From positions 1 through 21,573 of the forward strand of contig JAYMTA010001138.1 in the NCBI GenBank assembly GCA_036897625.1: DNA of 21,573 bases, in the 5' to 3' direction. Below the pieces are notes generated by a model. It saw only the letters and a list, made by a program, of their open reading frames with translations, had not been told where the DNA came from and searched no databases. This stretch comes from Pelargonium cotyledonis. Taxonomy: Eukaryota > Streptophyta > Magnoliopsida > Geraniales > Geraniaceae. Of this stretch, positions 18,567 to 21,573 are shown piece by piece. Each line of letters begins with the position of its first letter. The stretch's first letter is position 1. The position numbers and the translations under genes were made by a program.

Positions 18567-18588
18567 TTTTTTCTTTTCTTTTCTTAAT

Positions 18589-18865
18589 AGTTGTGAGTTG
18601 TTTATGGTGGCGATACACCTATAGCATGTATCATTGAATGATTAAAATGGGCCAATAAGCAAACTAGGGATTTGATTGAAGCTTAGTTGTGAGTTGTTTA
18701 TGGAGTTACACCACTAGCGTCGTACATTAGAATGATTAATATGGGCTAGTTAGGAATCTAGGGTTTGATTGAAGCTTAGTTATGAGTTTTTTTGTATGAT
18801 GGAGTTGCTGTACTAGCTTTGTATTAAGATGGGTCAATTTGCAATCTAGGGTATTGATTGAAGCT
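18589..18865. repeat. Three-copy minisatellite, 88-96 bp units
   Basis: Units lie at 18589-18684, 18685-18777 and 18778-18865. Each begins AGTTrTGAGTT and ends GATTGAAGCT; shared internal words include ATGGGnnAnT and CTAGGG. Units 1 and 2 are closest and unit 3 is more diverged. No open reading frame spans the array. Confidence 0.85.
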
Positions 18866-21540
18866 ATAAGGTTTGGGTGACCCACAAATGAAATGAAGGT
18901 TGAAAACAATGATAGAATAGTCCACATATACACGGAATTTGACTTGTATTTTTTAGTCCAATTGAATTTTCAATGCAAGATTTGAAGATTAAGTGAGCCT
19001 ACTTGCACTGAAGATCAACTCGCATCTCTTGCAGGTCGCATTCATATTAGGTTTAAATAATATAATTTTGAAAATATTTCGACTTGAAATTTGAATTGTC
19101 AGTGTGGTGTGCATATGCATATATCTATTAAGTTTACATCTGATGATGAGTTCACGTCCAACATGAGGGACTTAGAAACCACCATTTTTGTGATGAGACA
19201 ATCCATTTACATCAAATCAAGCTATATTACTATTGTTAGTTGTGTTGAGGTCACACCTATTATCATGATATACGCAAAGCACTATATGTTTTGATTCTGC
19301 ACAACACTTCATGATTATCTATTATTCATATGTATGGGACAATTTAGATTATTAGCTAGCTTACTAAAAAAAGCTTTTCCCAACCATCATATATGTGTAA
19401 CGATAAGATTGTTATTTTATGATTTTATAGTTAAACAAATTTTGAAACTCGCATGCGAGGAGAAGTATTAAAATACTGATTCTAGAGAGGCATATGCAAA
19501 ACTTTCAGACAAGTTTTAGACATTACAGGTTTGTTTTGGACAAGAAACATAAGGAATATACTCGAAATAAATCCGACATTTTTTTCGAGGATGTCATTAG
19601 TTCTTGCAGGGATAGCTAGGGATCTCAAAATGGAAGTGTGACCACCACCATTGATCTTAGAATATTGCAGGTCATTTTCATGTAAACCCTAATTTTGAGT
19701 AGCATGTCTCCATGTGTCAAATCTGGTGAGGGTGGTGGAGACTGGAGTCTACATCCACTTGGAATATCTTTCTGATCATACATTCTTAAGTGGGATGGTG
19801 TGGTTGTGGAAATTTTGTACTTTTTCTTGGTTAGGGCATGTGGTTGTAATTGGGTCCCCAAATTGGCCATTCCTTTGATTTTATTTGAATGGAATCTTAT
19901 TTCACACCCTTTGACAACACTAAACCATTCATTTCATAGACCATTTTGTTGCTGGATTCTGTGTTGCTGGCCTTTCCACCAAATGGGTTGGAGTCTGGCA
20001 ATTCGAATCCAAACTTACAGACACTTGAAATCCAACACGCTAGATTGGTTTAGTTTTTAGTATTGCTTGTCTATGTTGCCTCCTCATTTGGTCTCCGACA
20101 CCTACACACGAGGGAGAGTGTCGATTTAAAAGGCTCTCAATCGTGCACGTGTCGAGCACACCAATAAAAGAAAATCGTAGAATGCTACTATACAAATCAC
20201 CTTTTAGCCGTGGAAGCTCATACCATTCCTTAATGCGATGTTCTAAACTTGAGAAGTAGGGCAGGTAGCAAAGACTAGAGGTAGAGAAACATGATGGTTT
20301 CGGGTACTTATAATGGAGAATTTTTCGTGTGTTTGAAGGGAAGTTATGAGAGAGTGCATGTGAGGAAAAAGGAAAGAGCATGTATAGAAGAGGAATGCAC
20401 GCACGCACGCACACTGCTTTGGAGCCTCCTTTTTCCTCTTTGTTTAATGAATCTTTCACTTTCTCTGTTTCTTAATACTCACACACACACTTCCTTTGCC
20501 CTAATTTTCTTGCATTTGCATTATCAAATCAATTCTGCTTTTCTCTACCTTCTTGCCTTCTTCCATTCGTATTCTTATTCTCTTTCTTCACAAAGTTTAA
20601 GACCCACGAGTGCGATTATATATAGATTGGTATCAATGAATTCATATAAATATATAGTAAATGTAATTTGCATGATAGTTTCTGCACTGATAAATATTTG
20701 TAAGAATATCAATAATTGTCTAAATCGACTATATATTGAACCAAATGATTCTTTTGTGACCTTGATTTCTAGCAAATAGATGGGAAAAAAATATGTAAAC
20801 CGATGGTTATATCGCTAGGTGAGCTGACCAGTATAACTATAATTCGGTCAACAAATTCATGTCTTATATATAATTGCTTAAAATTATATACAAGATGTGC
20901 TACTAAACTTATACTTTGCCATGTTTATATAGCACTCCTCTTTGATACAATAGGCTGTCCAAAAGATGTAAATGTCAATAAAATGATGATCATTCCTACC
21001 CTATGAAAGTAGCTAGAAAGTGGGGTTGTGTATGTTTATTAGAAAATCTTATGGATTTCTCCAATTATGATTAGAAGACAATTACTTATTAATTACAGAT
21101 TTACAGTTGTACTTACTTAGTTATGAGGATCTAGTGGCTAAGGAACTATATATAAATATATATTATATGTATGTGGTTATGTGTGTGTAGATATAAGATC
21201 TTTGTGGTAAAAAAGGTTAGTGGAGAAGATAAAATTGATTATAATTAAAGATTTGAGAGGCATTGTTTACCAAATAAACAACATAATTATATTCTCTCTT
21301 TTTTGCTATTTAAGTGAATTGATTGTCATTTTAGAAACTTTATGAGACACTGTTTACCATTACAACTGCACAATGATTAATGATGTTCCATATATTTGCT
21401 ATAGAAAGGGTTCTTCTTTAATCATAATAAAGAGGATTTGCTTATCATGGTTTCATCTTGGTTGATTTTGGGAAATGTCCCTCCATTTCACTATTTTCAA
21501 CACTATGCATAATGCATTGAGTGGAGCCATATATAAATTA
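18866..21540. other. Non-coding AT-rich intergenic DNA to the window end
   Basis: No supported gene. There is an ACGC-rich run near 20399-20412, a GA-rich patch near 20330-20395 facing a long pyrimidine-rich patch at about 20415-20590, and AT-rich DNA after that. The purine/pyrimidine switch resembles a promoter-leader transition, but no start codon with a credible coding exon follows. Confidence 0.5.
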
Positions 21541-21541
21541 C

Positions 21542-21564
21542 TATATATATATATATATATATAT
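21542..21564. repeat. (AT)n microsatellite at the window end
   Basis: A run of alternating T and A with no interruption over about 23 bases. Confidence 0.85.
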
Positions 21565-21573
21565 GTAATATAT

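Noticed and set aside
19800-20060. 86-codon ORF with many hydrophobic residues
   Set aside because: No recognisable domain, no leader or splice context, and composition like its AT-rich surroundings.
20094-20156. CGACAC...GTGTCG and GTGCACGTGTCGAGCAC as a foldback element
   Set aside because: Stems are only about 6 bp with no extended inverted repeat, as expected by chance in a GTGT/CACA-rich patch.
20363-20438. 12-bp complementary stretch GAGGAAAAAGGA / TCCTTTTTCCTC as a small-RNA hairpin
   Set aside because: The match is low-complexity purine/pyrimidine, and pairing does not extend to either side.

Overview
The window is plant nuclear DNA, most likely from a eudicot. It has AT-rich introns and intergenic DNA, GT-AG introns, MITE-class transposons, and two multi-exon genes whose proteins I recognise by motif as plant-specific families. 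No tRNA, rRNA, CRISPR array, LTR element or bacterial-type operon was seen.

Layout: 1-1130 is intergenic and holds a degenerate transposon-like stretch. 1698-6427 (+) is a complete five-exon BREVIS RADIX family gene, closest in my recollection to BRXL2. It encodes a predicted 368-residue protein with two BRX domains, and its larger introns are loaded with hAT-like and other TIR-element debris. 6428-8425 is intergenic, with a dense cluster of TGGGCY/GCCCA (site II) motifs and a degenerate ~230-bp tandem triplication that runs into the next promoter. 8426-16538 (+) is a complete GBF-interacting protein 1-like gene (DUF1296/GIP1_N). Its 10 constitutive exons encode a predicted 916 residues, and there is one candidate 48-nt in-frame cassette exon. 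16539-21573 is mostly non-coding: a candidate first exon near 17.2 kb, a run of hairpins at 18.41-18.57 kb, a ~93-bp three-copy minisatellite at 18.59-18.87 kb, and AT-rich DNA to the end.

Function: BRX-family proteins are plasma-membrane polarity and signalling scaffolds (roots, protophloem, stomatal lineage). GIP1-like proteins are putative co-regulators of bZIP G-box factors. The two genes lie head to tail with separate promoters, and nothing here links them functionally. From memory, Arabidopsis BRXL2 (AT3G14000) also has a DUF1296 gene (AT3G13990) next door, so the pair may be old microsynteny.

The most unusual theme is repeated tandem amplification in and around the GIP1-like gene: promoter x3, intron 1 x3, and a 17-residue coding motif x5. 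No wholly new system was recognised. The best leads are the coding repeat expansion, the possible cassette exon, and the intergenic foldbacks.
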